NCBI GenBank assembly: GCA_021778785.1 | Contig: JAJYBX010000021.1 | Span: forward strand, 1 to 12,355 | Direction of reading: 5' to 3' | Source: Acidobacteriota bacterium | Lineage (GTDB): Bacteria > Acidobacteriota > Holophagae > Holophagales > Holophagaceae | Length of the DNA stretch: 12,355 nucleotides | Shown: piece by piece, positions 4,566-12,355 of the stretch | Layout: every line of letters starts with the position of its first letter | Numbering within the stretch: the first letter of the stretch is position 1 | Translations under genes and position numbers: made by a program | The notes under the pieces: model-generated | What the model was told of the DNA's origin: nothing | Database searches by the model: none | The model's input: only the letters and a program-made list of their open reading frames with translations

Positions 4566-5921
4566 TCAATCCGCCAGCAGGTCCATGAGGCGCTGGAAAC
4601 GGGGGCGGGCGCGGATGGCATCCAGGTCCCCGTCATGGCGGAACCAGTTCTTCTGGGTGAGCCCGGCCGCCACGGCCCGTTCCAGGCAGTCCAGGGCCTC
4701 GTCCGGATCCTCCGCCAGGGCGTGGATGCAGCCCAGGTTGTAGAGCAGCATGGGATCGTCGGGATCCATGCTGCGCGCCATCCGGGCCCAGGCCAGACCC
4801 TTCTCCCGGTCGCCCAGGGCCACGAGGGCGTTGGCGCCCAGGTAGCGCGCCCTCACATCGTCGGGTTCCCGCTCCAGGCGGTCCTGCACGAGGGAGAGGC
4901 CCTGCCGGCGGGCCCGCTCGGCCTCGTCCTCCACGCCCAGGCTGTGATAGACCTGCGCCACGAGCAGGATGGCCTGGAAGTCCTCCGGGCGCAGCGCCGC
5001 GGCCCATTCGAAGTACTCAACGGCCCGCTCCGGCTTGCCGGCGGCGAGGCAGTGGCGGGCGTAGAAATAGGCGGCCTCGTAGAGGTTCGGATCCAGCCGG
5101 AGGGCCGTTTCGAAGGCCTCCTCGGCCTCGTCGGCCAGACCGGCGGCGGAGAGGGCGACCCCCCGGGAGGCGTGGGCCTCCGCCAGGTCCGGATCCAGTT
5201 CCAGGGCCTTCCGGCTGGCGGATTCGGCCAGCTCCCGCTGGGGTTCGGTGCGCTCGATGTAGATGTAGGCATAGGCGGCGGCGTTGGCGAGGCCCGCCCA
5301 GGCCGAGGCATATCCAGGATCCAGGTCCAGGGCGCGGCGGAACATCTCGGCAGCGAAGCCCATGCCGCGCCGGTTGAAGCGGAAGTAGTAGTGCCGGCCG
5401 CGGAGGTAGTATCCATAGGCCTCGAGATCCACCGGCCGCCGGGGCCGGAAGGAGGCGGGCAGGCTCAGGGTGCCGGCCACGCCCCGGGCCGTGTCCTCCA
5501 GAGCCGCGAAGAGGTCCCGCCGGTCGAAATCGCGAACCTCCGACCAGATCTCCCGGCCGGAGGCCACCTCGACCAGCTCCGCCTTCAGGACCAGACGGCC
5601 CTCCCGCTCCAGCAGGGAACCGCCCAGGATGGCGTCGGCATGCAGCCGGCGCCCCACCTCAGCCAGGGGAAGGCCCGAGCCCCCGTAGAGGAAGGAGGTG
5701 GTCCGAGAGATGGCCCGCAGTCCCTCCACCTGGTTCAGGGCCTGGATCAGCTCCTCGGCGATGCCTTCGGCGAGGGGCGCGTCCCCGCTCTCCCGGCGCA
5801 GGTCCAGGAAGGGGAGGACGGCCACGGCGGGCTGGTGCGCCCGTGCCTTCGGTGGCAGGGGAATGCGCTCGGCCAGGGCCGTCCGCCGGGTTCCATGGTG
5901 CTTTCCGACCTTTGTGGTCAT
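4566..5921 (-). CDS. FlgO/TolB-N-like domain protein with TPR repeats
   Basis: This 451-residue protein has a basic N-terminus with no signal peptide. A FlgO/TolB-N-like domain follows at about 31-155: PAVAVLPFLDLRRESGD, AEGIAEELIQALNQVEGLRAISRTTSF, ADAILGGSLL and ASGREIWSEVRDF. A TPR superhelix fills about 167-420, with repeated ALxLDP and AxEAEEAFETALRLDPN patterns, and the C-terminus is DGDLDAIRARPRFQRLM. In related proteins this module is the C-terminal half of CadC-type regulators, nucleotide cyclases or Ser/Thr kinases; here it stands alone. It is probably a cytoplasmic scaffold or sensor, partner unknown. ATG 5921 is preferred because of a GGAGG 6 bases before it; GTG 5957 is the upstream alternative. 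It lies 181 bases downstream of pilT on the same strand. Confidence 0.82.
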   Translation of the reverse strand: MTTKVGKHHGTRRTALAERIPLPPKARAHQPAVAVLPFLDLRRESGDAPLAEGIAEELIQALNQVEGLRAISRTTSFLYGGSGLPLAEVGRRLHADAILGGSLLEREGRLVLKAELVEVASGREIWSEVRDFDRRDLFAALEDTARGVAGTLSLPASFRPRRPVDLEAYGYYLRGRHYYFRFNRRGMGFAAEMFRRALDLDPGYASAWAGLANAAAYAYIYIERTEPQRELAESASRKALELDPDLAEAHASRGVALSAAGLADEAEEAFETALRLDPNLYEAAYFYARHCLAAGKPERAVEYFEWAAALRPEDFQAILLVAQVYHSLGVEDEAERARRQGLSLVQDRLEREPDDVRARYLGANALVALGDREKGLAWARMARSMDPDDPMLLYNLGCIHALAEDPDEALDCLERAVAAGLTQKNWFRHDGDLDAIRARPRFQRLMDLLAD

Positions 5922-6102
5922 GCCCCACCTCCGGGTGGTTTCCGATCGACATGCCACCCCGTGTCAGGCCGCCTCCGGGTCCGGCCACGCCCGGGATCGA
6001 ACCCATCACGCGACCGGCAGGTGGGATGACACGCCGGAAGCATCCGGAGGTGGTATCCAACATGGGATGCCCGGGCCCTCGCGCAAGGGCAGGGCCGGCC
6101 GG
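5922..6102 (-). other. Intergenic region between pilT and the TPR gene
   Basis: These 181 bases contain the ribosome site of the TPR gene. A GC-rich imperfect hairpin lies just after the pilT stop (GGCCCT at about 6073-6078 pairing with AGGGCC downstream) with no T-run. TTGGAT and nearby AT-richer bases around 6052-6060 could belong to a - strand promoter, but I see no convincing -35/-10 pair. No small gene is supported. Confidence 0.4.
5928..5932 (-). promoter_or_regulatory. Ribosome binding site that decides the TPR gene start
   Basis: On the - strand GGAGG, within CGGAGGTGGGGC, lies 6 bases before ATG 5921. It supports this start over the in-frame GTG at 5957, which has no comparable site. 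Confidence 0.7.
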
Positions 6103-7677
6103 TCAACCCTCGACTTCGCCCAGCCGCAGGTCGAAGGGGATGCCGGCCCGCTTGCAGGCGGCGATGAAGCTCTCCTTGTCGGGGCACTTCAGGTAGGCCT
6201 CCATGGGCTCCACCTTCTTGGCGTTGATGAGCTCGACCAGGGCATCGTTCATGAGGCGCTGGCCATAGCTGCGGCCGGTCTGCATGGCGGAGGCGATCTG
6301 GAAATTCTTGCCTTCGCGCATGAGGTTGGCGATGGCCGGCGTGATGAAGAGCGTCTCCAGGGCGGCGATGCGGCCGCCTCCGATCTTCTTGAGCAGCGTC
6401 TGGCTCACCACGCATTTCAGGGCGTCCGCCAGCATGACCCGGATCTGCTGCTGCCGGTCGCTGGGGAACTGGTCCACGATGCGGTCGATGGTGCCGATGG
6501 CGCTGGAGGTGTGCAGGGTGCCGAAGACGAGGTGGCCCGTGACGGCGGTCTCGAGGGCGATGGCGATGGTCTCCAGGTCGCGCATCTCGCCCACCAGGAC
6601 GATGTCCGGATCCTCGCGGAGGGCGGCCCGGAGGCCCGTCTTGAAACTCTCGGTGTGGGTGCCCACCTCCCGCTGGTTCACCAGGCAGCCCTTGCGGGGG
6701 TGCACGAACTCGATGGGATCCTCGATGGTGAGGATGTGATCCTTCCGCTTCTGGTTGGCCAGATCGAGGATGGCGGCCAGGGTGGTGGACTTGCCGCTGC
6801 CCGTGGGGCCGGTGACCAGGACCAGGCCTTTGGAGAGGCTGGCCAGCCGTTTCACGGGCTCCGGGATGCCCAGCTTGTCCGGGTCGGGGATCTGGTTGGG
6901 GATGACCCGGCAGACGAAGGCGGGGCCCACCCGGTCGCGGAAGTAGTTCACACGGAGGCGGCAGCCGGCGGACTCGAGGGCGTAGGCGAAGTCGGCGTCG
7001 AAGCGTTCCTGGTAGCGCTCCCACATGGCCCGGGAGGCCAGGACCTCCATCATCTCCAGCAGGGCCGTGGGGGTCATGGGGCCGAAGCCCTCCAGCTCCT
7101 TCATGTCCCCGTGGATGCGGGCCAGGGGGGGCTCGTGGGAGGTGCAGTGGAGGTCCGACCCCTGCTGGGCCAGGAGGGCGGTGAACAGGCGCTCCGCCAG
7201 GGGATGGCTGCGGGGGCCTTCCACGTCCCGGCCATGCTTCGCGGCGGGCTTGGGATGGGCGTGGCCATGGGCGGCCTTGGCATCGGCCGAGGGAGGCGCA
7301 ACCACGGCCTCCGCGGCCTTGACCGCCGGTGCGGGAGCGGACGGGGCGGCGGGCGCCGACTTGGGCCGCGCGGGGCCGAGGTGCTCCACGTCGATCTGGG
7401 CATTGTCCTTGTAGCGGCTCAGGTGCATGCGGTAGGCGTAGCCGCCGAATTCATACTCGAATTTGACCTCTCCATCCCTCTGCCAGGTTTCCTTCAGCTC
7501 GGGAGGAACCACATCCGCAGCCAGCACGTCCACCATGACGCCCGGCAGGGGATTGGGCAGGAGATCCAGGGTGCCGCCCGCGCGGAGTTCCAGCCAGGGC
7601 TTGCGGTCCGCCTGGAGCCGCAGGCGCACGCCCCCCTTGGGGACGAGGTGGGACAGCAGCTTGTCGAGCTGGGCCAT
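6103..7677 (-). CDS. pilT: PilT-family type IV pilus retraction ATPase with extra N-terminal domain
   Basis: The 524-residue protein contains a full PilT core at about 158-524. Motifs are GSDLH at 173-177, Walker A GPTGSGKS at 290-297, the Asp box TIEDPIEFVH, the Walker B region DPDIVLVGEMRD at 356-367, the His box TGHLVFGTLHTSS at 380-392, and AIANLMRE at 448-455, matching the AIRNLIRE motif needed for retraction. It acts as a cytoplasmic hexamer at the pilus base, powering pilin depolymerisation for twitching motility. Usual PilT is about 345-370 residues. Here 1-100 look like a second copy of the PAS-like PilT N-domain, joined by an Ala/Pro/Lys/His-rich linker (101-155). ATG 7677 has GGAGA 4 bases upstream; GTG 7716 is the alternative. 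It could equally be a PilU-type paralogue. Confidence 0.88.
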   Translation of the reverse strand: MAQLDKLLSHLVPKGGVRLRLQADRKPWLELRAGGTLDLLPNPLPGVMVDVLAADVVPPELKETWQRDGEVKFEYEFGGYAYRMHLSRYKDNAQIDVEHLGPARPKSAPAAPSAPAPAVKAAEAVVAPPSADAKAAHGHAHPKPAAKHGRDVEGPRSHPLAERLFTALLAQQGSDLHCTSHEPPLARIHGDMKELEGFGPMTPTALLEMMEVLASRAMWERYQERFDADFAYALESAGCRLRVNYFRDRVGPAFVCRVIPNQIPDPDKLGIPEPVKRLASLSKGLVLVTGPTGSGKSTTLAAILDLANQKRKDHILTIEDPIEFVHPRKGCLVNQREVGTHTESFKTGLRAALREDPDIVLVGEMRDLETIAIALETAVTGHLVFGTLHTSSAIGTIDRIVDQFPSDRQQQIRVMLADALKCVVSQTLLKKIGGGRIAALETLFITPAIANLMREGKNFQIASAMQTGRSYGQRLMNDALVELINAKKVEPMEAYLKCPDKESFIAACKRAGIPFDLRLGEVEG

Positions 7678-7801
7678 GGGGTCTCCGCGGGCTGCCCAAA
7701 GGATGCCACGGGTCACAGCGTTGGGGGTTCGGCGCCTGCGCTGGGCCCGCTAGACTGGGGGGTGGTGCGGACGCCGGTCGGCGGCCCTTTCGGGAGTCAG
7801 C
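7678..7801. promoter_or_regulatory. Divergent promoter region, pilT / sucC
   Basis: These 124 bases separate pilT (-) from sucC (+). For sucC a -10-like TAGACT lies at 7751-7756, giving a leader of about 40 bases before GGAG 7793-7796 and ATG 7802. A -35 is not clear (TTCGGC at 7728-7733 has the right spacing but poor match). No operator-like dyad stands out. Confidence 0.35.
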
Positions 7802-8959
7802 ATGAACATCCACGAGTACCAAGCCAAGGAACTGCTCCGGCAGTACAAGGTCGCCACGCCGGACGGGAAGGTGGCCCAGGACGCCGAAGAGGCCCGCATG
7901 ATCACCAAGGAGTTCGGTGGCGCCAGCGTGGTCAAGGCCCAGATCCATGCCGGTGGCCGCGGCAAGGGCGGCGGCGTGAAGTTCGCGACCGATCCCGACA
8001 AGGCCGCCGAACTCTTCAAGGCCATGATCGGCATGCAGCTCGTCACCAAGCAGACCGGTCCCGAGGGCCGCAAGGTCCGCACCGTCTTCATCTCCAGGCC
8101 CATCGACATCGAGCGGGAGCTTTACCTGAGCTTCCTGGTGGATCGCGCCAGCAGCCGGGTGACCATCCTGGCCTCCACGGAAGGCGGCGTCGAGATCGAG
8201 GAAGTGGCCGAGAAGACCCCCGAGAAGATCGTCAAGGTCGCCATCGATCCGGCCCTGGGCCTCTCCGGCTTCCAGGCCCGCCAGGTGGCCTTCGCCCTGG
8301 GGCTCGAGGGCGATGCCTTCAAGAAGGGCGTGGTGTTCCTCCAGAACCTCTACAGCCTCTTCGTGGAGAAGGACTGCTCCATGGTCGAGATCAACCCGCT
8401 GGTGGTGACCAAGCAGGGGGACGTGACCGCCCTGGACGCCAAGATCGGCTTCGATGACAACGGCCTGGTCCGCCACCCGGATGTGCTGGCCTACCGCGAC
8501 CTCAACGAGGAGGCGGAAGAGGAGGTGGAAGCCAGCAAGTACAACCTCAACTTCATCAAGCTGGATGGCAGCATCGGCTGCATGGTGAACGGCGCCGGGC
8601 TGGCCATGGCCACCATGGACATCATCAAGTACGAGGGCAGCTCGCCGGCCAACTTCCTGGATGTGGGCGGCAGCGCCACCGAGGATGCGGTGAAGAACGC
8701 CTTCCGCATCATCCTGCAGGACAAGTCGGTGAAGGCCGTGCTGGTGAACATCTTCGGCGGCATCATGCGCTGCGACATCGTGGCCTCCGGCATCGTGAAC
8801 GCGGCCAAGGAGATCGGCATCAAGGTGCCCGTGGTCGTTCGCCTCGAAGGCACCAATGTCGAGGAAGGGAAGAAGATCCTCGCCGCGAGCGGGCTGAACC
8901 TCATCGTCGCCGCCGACCTGAAGGACGCCGCCGAGAAGGTGGTCGCCTCCGTCAAATAG
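7802..8959 (+). CDS. sucC: Succinyl-CoA synthetase, beta subunit (ADP-forming)
   Basis: The 385-residue protein matches SucC (E. coli 388 residues) throughout. With SucD it converts succinyl-CoA, phosphate and nucleoside diphosphate to succinate, CoA and NTP, the substrate-level phosphorylation step of the TCA cycle. It shows the start [12 protein letters not shown], the ATP-grasp glycine loop [12 protein letters not shown] at 51-62, [11 protein letters not shown], the metal-binding [19 protein letters not shown], and the C-terminal ligase domain with [29 protein letters not shown] and [15 protein letters not shown] 7793-7796 sits 5 bases before ATG. sucD follows after 44 bases, the standard operon order. 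ATP versus GTP preference cannot be settled by eye. Confidence 0.96.
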   Translation: MNIHEYQAKELLRQYKVATPDGKVAQDAEEARMITKEFGGASVVKAQIHAGGRGKGGGVKFATDPDKAAELFKAMIGMQLVTKQTGPEGRKVRTVFISRPIDIERELYLSFLVDRASSRVTILASTEGGVEIEEVAEKTPEKIVKVAIDPALGLSGFQARQVAFALGLEGDAFKKGVVFLQNLYSLFVEKDCSMVEINPLVVTKQGDVTALDAKIGFDDNGLVRHPDVLAYRDLNEEAEEEVEASKYNLNFIKLDGSIGCMVNGAGLAMATMDIIKYEGSSPANFLDVGGSATEDAVKNAFRIILQDKSVKAVLVNIFGGIMRCDIVASGIVNAAKEIGIKVPVVVRLEGTNVEEGKKILAASGLNLIVAADLKDAAEKVVASVK

Positions 8960-9003
8960 TCCAACCACGGAACCCAATCGATTCCATTTTCGCGAGGTAT
9001 GAC

Positions 9004-9879
<876 letters not shown>

Positions 9880-9898
9880 TCCGGCCCGGTTCCACCGA

Positions 9899-9927
9899 GG
9901 ACGGCCCCCGCGGGGGCCGTCCTTTTT
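9899..9927 (+). terminator. Rho-independent terminator of sucCD
   Basis: Arms GGACGGCCCCC (9899-9909) and GGGGGCCGTCC (9912-9922) form a perfect 11-bp GC-rich stem (in practice with a small 4-base loop) followed directly by TTTTT (9923-9927). This is the clearest terminator in the window and insulates the PepSY gene from sucCD. Confidence 0.93.
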
Positions 9928-9957
9928 GCATCTTCCCGGAGGCCGCCGGCCGGCCCC

Positions 9958-10614
9958 ATGATGGCTGTCATGACGTCAACCACCGCCTCCCGCCCCGACT
10001 CCCGCCGTGGGGCCTTCCTGCGCAACCTCCGGCGCTTCCACGCCTGGGTGGGGCTCAGCGGGGCCGCCTTCGGCCTCCTGTTCGGCCTGACGGGCTTCCT
10101 CCAGAACCACCGGGCCGTGATGAAGATCGAGGCCGGGCAGGTGGAGGAGCACAAGGTCCAGATCCAGCTCGACCAGCCGCCCGCCACCATCGAGGAACTC
10201 GCCGGCACCCTGGCCTCGCGCTTCGGCGTGCCCATGAGCCGTGTGCGCTGGCGGGTGCTGCCGCCCAGGCCCGCCCGCTTCGGCGGCCAGGAGGTGAAGG
10301 CGGCGGAGCAGTGGATGGTCATGGTCACCGGCCATGCCCACTTCGCGCGGGCCACCTACCTGCCGGGCAACCGCACCGTGGACCTGGAGCGGGGCGACGC
10401 GAACCTGGTGGAGACCCTGGAACGCCTCCACAAGGCCGAAGGCGGCCAGGCCGGCTGGATCCTCCTCACCGACTGCTTCGCGGGCGGGCTGGTGTTCATG
10501 ACGCTGAGCGGGACGCTGATCTGGACCCGTCTGGCCGGGCCCCGGCTGCTCTCCGCCGCCCTGGCGCTGGGCGGCTTCGTGGTGGCCATCCTCGTCGCCT
10601 CCCGGGCCTGGTAG
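9958..10614 (+). CDS. PepSY-associated transmembrane protein
   Basis: The 218-residue protein has one membrane segment near the N-terminus (about 30-47, following FHAWVGLSGAAFGLL). An extracytoplasmic portion follows at about 52-165, then two C-terminal segments (about 167-190 and 194-214). The pattern FHAWVGL...GLTGFLQNH near the start and ETLERLHKAEGG...LSGTLIW near the end is that of PepSY_TM proteins, often linked to metal or redox functions, though no function can be assigned here. Histidines at 28 and 158 next to the membrane segments are noteworthy. Starts at 9958, 9961 or 9970 are possible. The nearest GGAGG (9938-9942) is 15 bases from the first, so the start is uncertain. The thioesterase gene follows after 25 bases. 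Confidence 0.72.
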   Translation: MMAVMTSTTASRPDSRRGAFLRNLRRFHAWVGLSGAAFGLLFGLTGFLQNHRAVMKIEAGQVEEHKVQIQLDQPPATIEELAGTLASRFGVPMSRVRWRVLPPRPARFGGQEVKAAEQWMVMVTGHAHFARATYLPGNRTVDLERGDANLVETLERLHKAEGGQAGWILLTDCFAGGLVFMTLSGTLIWTRLAGPRLLSAALALGGFVVAILVASRAW

Positions 10615-10618
10615 GGCC

Positions 10619-10624
10619 TATGCT
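10619..10624 (+). promoter_or_regulatory. Possible -10 element upstream of the thioesterase gene
   Basis: TATGCT begins 4 bases after the PepSY stop codon and ends 15 bases before ATG 10640, with GGAGGG between. Four of six bases match the sigma-70 -10 consensus. No clear -35 is seen. Confidence 0.25.
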
Positions 10625-10639
10625 GGAGCTGGAGGGCCC

Positions 10640-11077
10640 ATGCTGATCTCCCGGGAGATGGTCCTGGACCAGGACATCGGACTCAACGGCACGCTGTTCG
10701 GCGGCGACATGATGGCGCGCATGGACATGGTGGCGGGCATCACGGCCTCCCTGATGTCCCGCAACCGCCGCTTCGTGACCCTGAAGGTGTCCGAGCTGAT
10801 CTTCCACAGTCCCGTGCGGCCCGGCGAGATCATCGAGTTCTACGCCACCATCTCGCACCAGGGCCGCACCAGCCTCACCATCCAGATCGAGGTGCAGGTG
10901 TATGCCCCCGTGACGGACTCGCATCGCGACGTGACCAGCGGCGAGTTCGTGATGGTGGCCGTGGATGGTGAAGGCCAGTCCGAACCCATCCTCTGGAAGG
11001 TGGAGGCGGTTCAGGAAGCGAACCAGGCGCACGAGGCCCGCAAATCGCGGCAGTCCGGGCGGAAAATCCCGGGCTGA
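10640..11077 (+). CDS. Acyl-CoA thioesterase, hotdog fold (YciA/ACOT type)
   Basis: The 145-residue protein fits the hexameric acyl-CoA thioester hydrolase family. It has NGTLFGGDMMARMD at 16-29 (family pattern N-x-GT-x-FGG...MD, with Asp29 the likely catalytic acid), RRFVTLKVSELIFHSPVRPGE, and the GRTS turn at 75-78 followed by an alternating strand. It would hydrolyse acyl-CoA to free acid and CoA in the cytoplasm; chain-length preference is unknown. GGAGGG at 10631-10636 sets the ATG at 10640. The charged C-terminal tail (about 125-145) is beyond the hotdog domain and probably disordered. Confidence 0.88.
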   Translation: MLISREMVLDQDIGLNGTLFGGDMMARMDMVAGITASLMSRNRRFVTLKVSELIFHSPVRPGEIIEFYATISHQGRTSLTIQIEVQVYAPVTDSHRDVTSGEFVMVAVDGEGQSEPILWKVEAVQEANQAHEARKSRQSGRKIPG

Positions 11078-11084
11078 TCGGGCG

Positions 11085-11090
11085 TATGCT
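11085..11090 (+). promoter_or_regulatory. Possible -10 element upstream of the radical SAM gene
   Basis: TATGCT, the same hexamer as at 10619-10624, lies 8 bases after the thioesterase stop. Transcription would begin near 11097, which is exactly the ATG of a small reading frame, leaving about 74 bases before the radical SAM start. No -35 is evident. Confidence 0.25.
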
Positions 11091-11096
11091 GTTCGG

Positions 11097-11174
11097 ATGA
11101 GCATGCAGCAGGAGCGGAGGGTCACTTTGGCGGAGCCGAAGCCCGGAGGGCGCGGTACAGGAGGTGCCGCGTGA
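11097..11174 (+). CDS. Possible 25-residue leader peptide ahead of the radical SAM gene
   Basis: ATG 11097 opens a 25-codon frame (MSMQQERRVTLAEPKPGG and a Gly/Ala-rich end) stopping at TGA 11172-11174. Its stop overlaps the GTG start of the radical SAM gene as GTGA, the geometry of translational coupling. No Shine-Dalgarno precedes it, but it would be leaderless if the TATGCT at 11085 is a -10 element. The frame is also part of a longer open frame through the thioesterase gene, so it may be chance. Confidence 0.2.
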   Translation: MSMQQERRVTLAEPKPGGRGTGGAA

Positions 11175-12049
11175 CCGACTTGATCCAGGCCCATCTGGAC
11201 CACCGGCGCGTCTGGCGGGACTTCGACTACTGCTATCCCGTGATCTCGCGGCGCAGCCGGGGGGTGAGCCTGGGTGTGAACCTGAATCCAGACAAGGTCT
11301 GCAATTTCGATTGCGTGTACTGCGAGGTCGATCGCCTCGCCCCCGGACGGCGGCAGGACCTGGACCTCGACCAGATGGAGCGCGAACTGGGGCTGCTGCT
11401 GGACCTCGCCACCAGCGGGGAGCTCTACGGCATCCCCCCCTTCGACTCGGCCCGACCGGAACAGCGCCGGCTCAACGACATCGCCTTCAGTGGGGACGGG
11501 GAGCCCACCACCGCCCGGGAATTCGCGGCGGCTGTGGCCCGTGTGGCGCGGCTCAAGCGGGCGCAGGGCCTGGACCTGGTGAAGCTGGTGCTGATCACGG
11601 ATTCCAGCCGCCTCCAGGCGCCGGAGGTGGTCGAAGGCCTGGAGACGCTCATGGCCAACCAGGGCGAGATCTGGGCCAAGCTGGATGCGGGCACGGAGGC
11701 CTACTACCGCGAGATCTCCCGGAGCCTGATCCCCTTCCAGCGCGTCCTGGACAACCTGCTCGCCACGGCCCGGCGCTGGCCCACGGTGATCCAGACGCTC
11801 TTCCTGAACTGGCAGGGCCAGGGTCCCGACACCGCGGAGCTGGCGGCCTACTGTGGACGCCTGGAGCACATCATCCGGAACGGGGGGCGGATCCAGGCGC
11901 TCCAGCTCTACACCGTTGCCCGGCCCACGCCGGAGCCCGAGGCCCGCCCCCTGCGGCGCCTCCAGCTGGACGCCATCGCGGCCGGCGTGCGTTCGCACTT
12001 CCCCGGCCTCCCCGTGGAGGTCTACTACGGCCCGGAGGAATGGGCCTGA
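11171..12049 (+). CDS. Radical SAM protein, unknown substrate
   Basis: The 292-residue protein has the cluster-binding motif CNFDCVYC (Cys44, Cys48, Cys51; CxxxCxxC) within VSLGVNLNPDKVCNFDCVYCEVDR, and the SAM-contacting segment FSGDGEPT at 106-113. It resembles the group of small radical SAM proteins distantly related to wyosine-base enzymes (COG0731-like). The reaction is not known for this group, so I give only the 4Fe-4S/SAM-radical class. No extra cysteine-rich auxiliary-cluster domain is visible. GTG 11171 is chosen because GGAGG 11160-11164 is 6 bases before it. It overlaps a small upstream frame by 4 bases, and its last codons overlap the CapA-family start, so these genes are probably co-translated. 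Confidence 0.85.
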   Translation: MTDLIQAHLDHRRVWRDFDYCYPVISRRSRGVSLGVNLNPDKVCNFDCVYCEVDRLAPGRRQDLDLDQMERELGLLLDLATSGELYGIPPFDSARPEQRRLNDIAFSGDGEPTTAREFAAAVARVARLKRAQGLDLVKLVLITDSSRLQAPEVVEGLETLMANQGEIWAKLDAGTEAYYREISRSLIPFQRVLDNLLATARRWPTVIQTLFLNWQGQGPDTAELAAYCGRLEHIIRNGGRIQALQLYTVARPTPEPEARPLRRLQLDAIAAGVRSHFPGLPVEVYYGPEEWA

Positions 12050-12355
12050 GCCGGCGCGCCCTCGGCCTCGCGGGCCTGCTGTCGCTGGGGATGCCCCTGG
12101 CGGCTGGCGGCCCCGAACCGCCCGCGGCCTCGGTCCGGCTGGTGGCGGTGGGCGACATCATGATGCACCAGGATGTGAAGCGGGCCGAGGCGGAGGACGG
12201 GGGCGGCTTTCCGGCCCTGTGGGCGGATCTCGTGCCCCTGTTCGAGGGGGCGGACCTCGCGTTCGGGAACCTGGAGACGCCGGTGGCGCCCACCACCGGC
12301 CGCCCGGGGAAACCCTTCCAGTTCAATGCCCCGGCCTCCCTACCACCGGCCCTTC
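12040..12355 (+). CDS. CapA-family protein, N-terminal part (runs off the right edge)
   Basis: From ATG 12040 a frame is open to the end of the window (105 codons). It begins with a signal peptide (MGLSRRALGLAGLLSLGMPL, cleavage likely in the Ala/Gly stretch after it). The opening motif of the PGA_cap/CapA metallophosphatase-like domain follows: RLVAVGDIMMHQDVKRA, then LFEGADLAFGNLETPV and KPFQFNAP. Family members are linked to poly-gamma-glutamate or other surface polymer export, often only by homology. The protein should be exported. The start overlaps the radical SAM stop by 10 bases. GGAGG 12034-12038 is only 1 base from the ATG, which is unusually close. Confidence 0.82.
   Translation, partial: MGLSRRALGLAGLLSLGMPLAAGGPEPPAASVRLVAVGDIMMHQDVKRAEAEDGGGFPALWADLVPLFEGADLAFGNLETPVAPTTGRPGKPFQFNAPASLPPAL

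Noticed and set aside
4551..4568. Small hairpin TGAGG/CCTCA formed by the two convergent stop codons
   Set aside because: Only 5 bp with an 8-base loop and no T-run. It is too weak to call a terminator.
5985..6015. tRNA T-arm-like GGGTTCGATCCC on the - strand
   Set aside because: Only 3 bp of the required T-stem pair, and no acceptor stem, anticodon arm or CCA context can be formed around it.
5925..6053. 10-bp inverted repeat CCACCTCCGG / CCGGAGGTGG in the pilT-TPR gap
   Set aside because: One arm is the ribosome site of the TPR gene and the arms are more than 100 bases apart, so chance similarity to a Shine-Dalgarno sequence is the simplest explanation.

Overview
The window is about 12.4 kb of GC-rich bacterial chromosome, densely packed and with mostly ordinary housekeeping content. 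The mix is ADP-forming succinyl-CoA synthetase, a type IV pilus retraction ATPase, a long-chain polyprenyl diphosphate synthase, YajQ, L-threonine dehydrogenase and a FlgO/TolB-N-like TPR protein, with strong GC bias at third codon positions. This fits an acidobacterium of the Holophagaceae (Geothrix-like) type. The assignment is an inference from protein flavour, not from a marker gene. I see no rRNA, tRNA, CRISPR array or recognisable transposase.

Layout. (1) Bases 1-669 are the unusual part. The window opens in the last 30 codons of tdh. After its stop, the tdh tail appears twice more as 47-codon fragments (208-348 and 529-669). These are separated by a foreign-looking, hairpin-rich spacer of 114 bp, or 180 bp when it carries an extra 66-bp sub-repeat. 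Two strong hairpins follow at 690-742. (2) At 765-1388 (-) is a lipoprotein whose C-terminal half resembles the globular domain of the type II secretion pseudopilin GspG. (3) Divergent from it, 1448-4553 (+) is a tight five-gene run: uridine kinase, single-domain rhodanese, Nudix hydrolase, YajQ and polyprenyl diphosphate synthase. (4) Bases 4566-7677 (-) hold a FlgO/TolB-N-like plus TPR protein and, upstream of it, a PilT-family ATPase with an extra N-terminal domain. (5) Bases 7802-9879 (+) hold sucC-sucD, ending at a textbook intrinsic terminator. (6) From 9958 to the right edge (+) lie a small PepSY-type membrane protein, a hotdog acyl-CoA thioesterase, a radical SAM protein of unknown substrate and the start of a CapA-family protein.

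How they work together. sucCD supplies the substrate-level phosphorylation step of the TCA cycle. Threonine dehydrogenase, uridine kinase and the prenyl synthase cover amino-acid catabolism, pyrimidine salvage and the quinone or carrier-lipid side chain. PilT implies type IV pili. Apart from the coupled gene runs I see no dedicated multi-gene system. The best candidates for something undescribed are the tdh-tail/spacer array, the pseudopilin-like lipoprotein and the tandem N-domain PilT.
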